From Prevotellaceae bacterium (GTDB lineage Bacteria > Bacteroidota > Bacteroidia > Bacteroidales > UBA932), in assembly GCA_031259935.1 (NCBI GenBank), contig JAIRKV010000173.1, positions 1 through 5,439 of the forward strand: 5,439 bases of DNA, given 5' to 3'. Positions 4,700 through 5,439 of the stretch are shown in pieces. The notes under the pieces were generated by a model. That model saw nothing but the letters and a program-made list of their open reading frames with translations. It was not told the origin of the DNA and searched no databases. Position 1 is the stretch's first letter, and each line of letters opens with the position of its first letter. Made by a program: the position numbers and the translations under genes.

Positions 4700-5269
4700 T
4701 TATAAAATAAAAAATGCAACCGATATGTTGAATTTATTGTTTCTCCATTTTATATCCGAAATTTCTGAAATATTTTTGAGCGCCCAGTTATAATTTGCGC
4801 TAACCTGAAATCCCAAAAATTCAACACCGGCGCCAACGCTTACGCCCCAGTCGGTTTTGTTTATCTCTCTTTTGGAAATATCGTTCCTGTTGACGATATA
4901 ACCAAAATATAATCCTCCTGATATATAAGGATTTACCACAGGAACATTGAATTTGTATAAAAGATTTACAGGAACTTTAAAATAAGACATTTTAAATTCC
5001 TGTTTCGTTTCCGTATCCATATAAGCAAGCGTGTTTTTTTGTGTTGAATAAAGAACCTCCGGCTGTAAATGGAGGTTGTCTGTTAAATGAATCTGTGCAA
5101 CTGCGCCGAGATTCCATGATGTGGATTTATCTTTTTTTAATTGATTTCCCACATTGCCGCTTATGTCAAAGTTTTCAAAATCCCAGCCGCCTTTTATGCC
5201 GAGTTTGAACTGAGCGCTCGTTTCAAATGAAATAAACGCCATTAATGCTATAAAAACAAATTTTTTCAT
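4700..5269 (-). CDS. Outer-membrane beta-barrel (porin-family, PF13568-like) protein
   Basis: The 189-residue protein has a signal peptide (MKKFVFIALMAFISFETSAQ, cleavage after residue 20) and then alternating beta-strand patterns of a small outer-membrane barrel. Landmarks of the OMP_b-brl_2 family are KLGIKGGWDFENF at the mature N-terminus, the strand HLQPEVLYSTQKN, the block YFKVPVNLLYKF, GGLYFGYIV and the late strand pair GVSVGAGVEFLG and FQVSANYNWAL. Such proteins usually form eight-stranded barrels; their roles are mostly unknown and a channel should not be assumed. The chain ends in AFFIL rather than the more usual final aromatic residue, a mild departure. I place the start at the ATG at 5269 because it directly opens the signal peptide. 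An in-frame ATG at 5305 would put 12 extra residues before it and lies inside the promoter box. The gene appears to be a single transcription unit. Confidence 0.9.
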   Translation of the reverse strand: MKKFVFIALMAFISFETSAQFKLGIKGGWDFENFDISGNVGNQLKKDKSTSWNLGAVAQIHLTDNLHLQPEVLYSTQKNTLAYMDTETKQEFKMSYFKVPVNLLYKFNVPVVNPYISGGLYFGYIVNRNDISKREINKTDWGVSVGAGVEFLGFQVSANYNWALKNISEISDIKWRNNKFNISVAFFIL

Positions 5270-5302
5270 AATATAAATTTTAATTATTAATAAAGTATGA
5301 GG

Positions 5303-5310
5303 CAAAGATA
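5303..5310 (-). promoter_or_regulatory. -7 box of the outer-membrane protein gene
   Basis: On the - strand the bases read TATCTTTG, an exact TAnnTTTG match. Transcription would start near 5296, leaving a leader of roughly 27 bases rich in A and T before the ATG at 5269. A TTTG lies further upstream at about 26 bases, longer than the usual spacing. The 19 bases around the box are identical to those ahead of the transposase remnant. Confidence 0.7.
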
Positions 5311-5439
5311 CACGAAATTTACAGATTTCGCACAGGCAAATGAAAATTACAACAAAATTTACAGAAAGAACTCTTATAAAAATTTAATATTTACTAAATT
5401 TACACATAAAACGTTTAATAATCAGTCATTCTTTAAAAA

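Noticed and set aside
4434..4793. Short frames 4619-4434 (-) and 4581-4793 (+) downstream of the outer-membrane protein gene
   Set aside because: The first spans the terminator hairpin and the second overlaps the end of the barrel gene antisense. Neither has a promoter or a protein motif.
5270..5305. Longer N-terminus for the barrel protein, starting at ATG 5305
   Set aside because: It would put 12 residues ahead of a clear signal peptide, and the codon overlaps the TATCTTTG promoter box, so the start at 5269 fits better.

Overview
The window looks like an AT-rich chromosome segment from a member of the Bacteroidota, probably Bacteroidales. Three things point there. Promoter-like boxes have the Bacteroidota form TAnnTTTG. 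Starts are preceded by A-rich tracts rather than Shine-Dalgarno sequences. The products are typical of the phylum: a signal peptide ending in SAQ on a small outer-membrane barrel, and a secreted DNase I-like hydrolase. The species cannot be read from the sequence.

Three intact genes are supported. On the + strand, 1543-2580 encodes a secreted endonuclease/exonuclease/phosphatase-family enzyme with all catalytic motifs present. It is followed after 37 bases by 2618-3454, a lipoprotein of a conserved but functionally uncharacterised family; the two are probably one operon, read from a candidate promoter at 1341-1374. On the - strand, 5269-4700 encodes a PF13568-type outer-membrane beta-barrel protein, with its own promoter at 5310-5303 and a candidate intrinsic terminator near 4547-4507. 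A fourth gene is broken: 3851-3690 (-) is the N-terminal 54 codons of an IS5-type transposase with its promoter still attached.

The rest, about 1-1120 and 3520-4460, is a mosaic of dispersed non-coding repeats. The parts are: (a) a CGTCATTGCGAGG...GAAGCAATCCAG family with copies at 89-156 and 4069-4135 and shorter or inverted pieces elsewhere; (b) a large inverted repeat, 303-459 against 759-1006, inside ~100-base direct repeats (178-286 and 1001-1118); (c) a 91-base element with imperfect terminal inverted repeats at 825-915 and 3599-3689, missing from the otherwise matching left arm at 394/395; (d) a ~110-base module bounded by TCGGTAGAAA and its complement, at 475-583 and 4273-4382; (e) an ~88-base direct repeat on either side of the second copy of that module (4146-4235 and 4374-4460); and (f) small hairpins of the forms GCATTCC-n4-GGAATGC and ATCCCTACGGGAT.

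Two observations deserve most attention. In the ~110-base module the inner ~89 bases lie in opposite orientations in the two copies while the immediate flanks stay collinear, as expected if the segment inverts between its short inverted repeats. The 91-base element has what looks like an empty site inside the same window and a possible TTA target duplication, which suggests a small non-autonomous mobile element. The transposase remnant stops exactly at the border of one copy of this element. No recombinase or complete transposase is encoded here, so any mobility would have to be driven from elsewhere.
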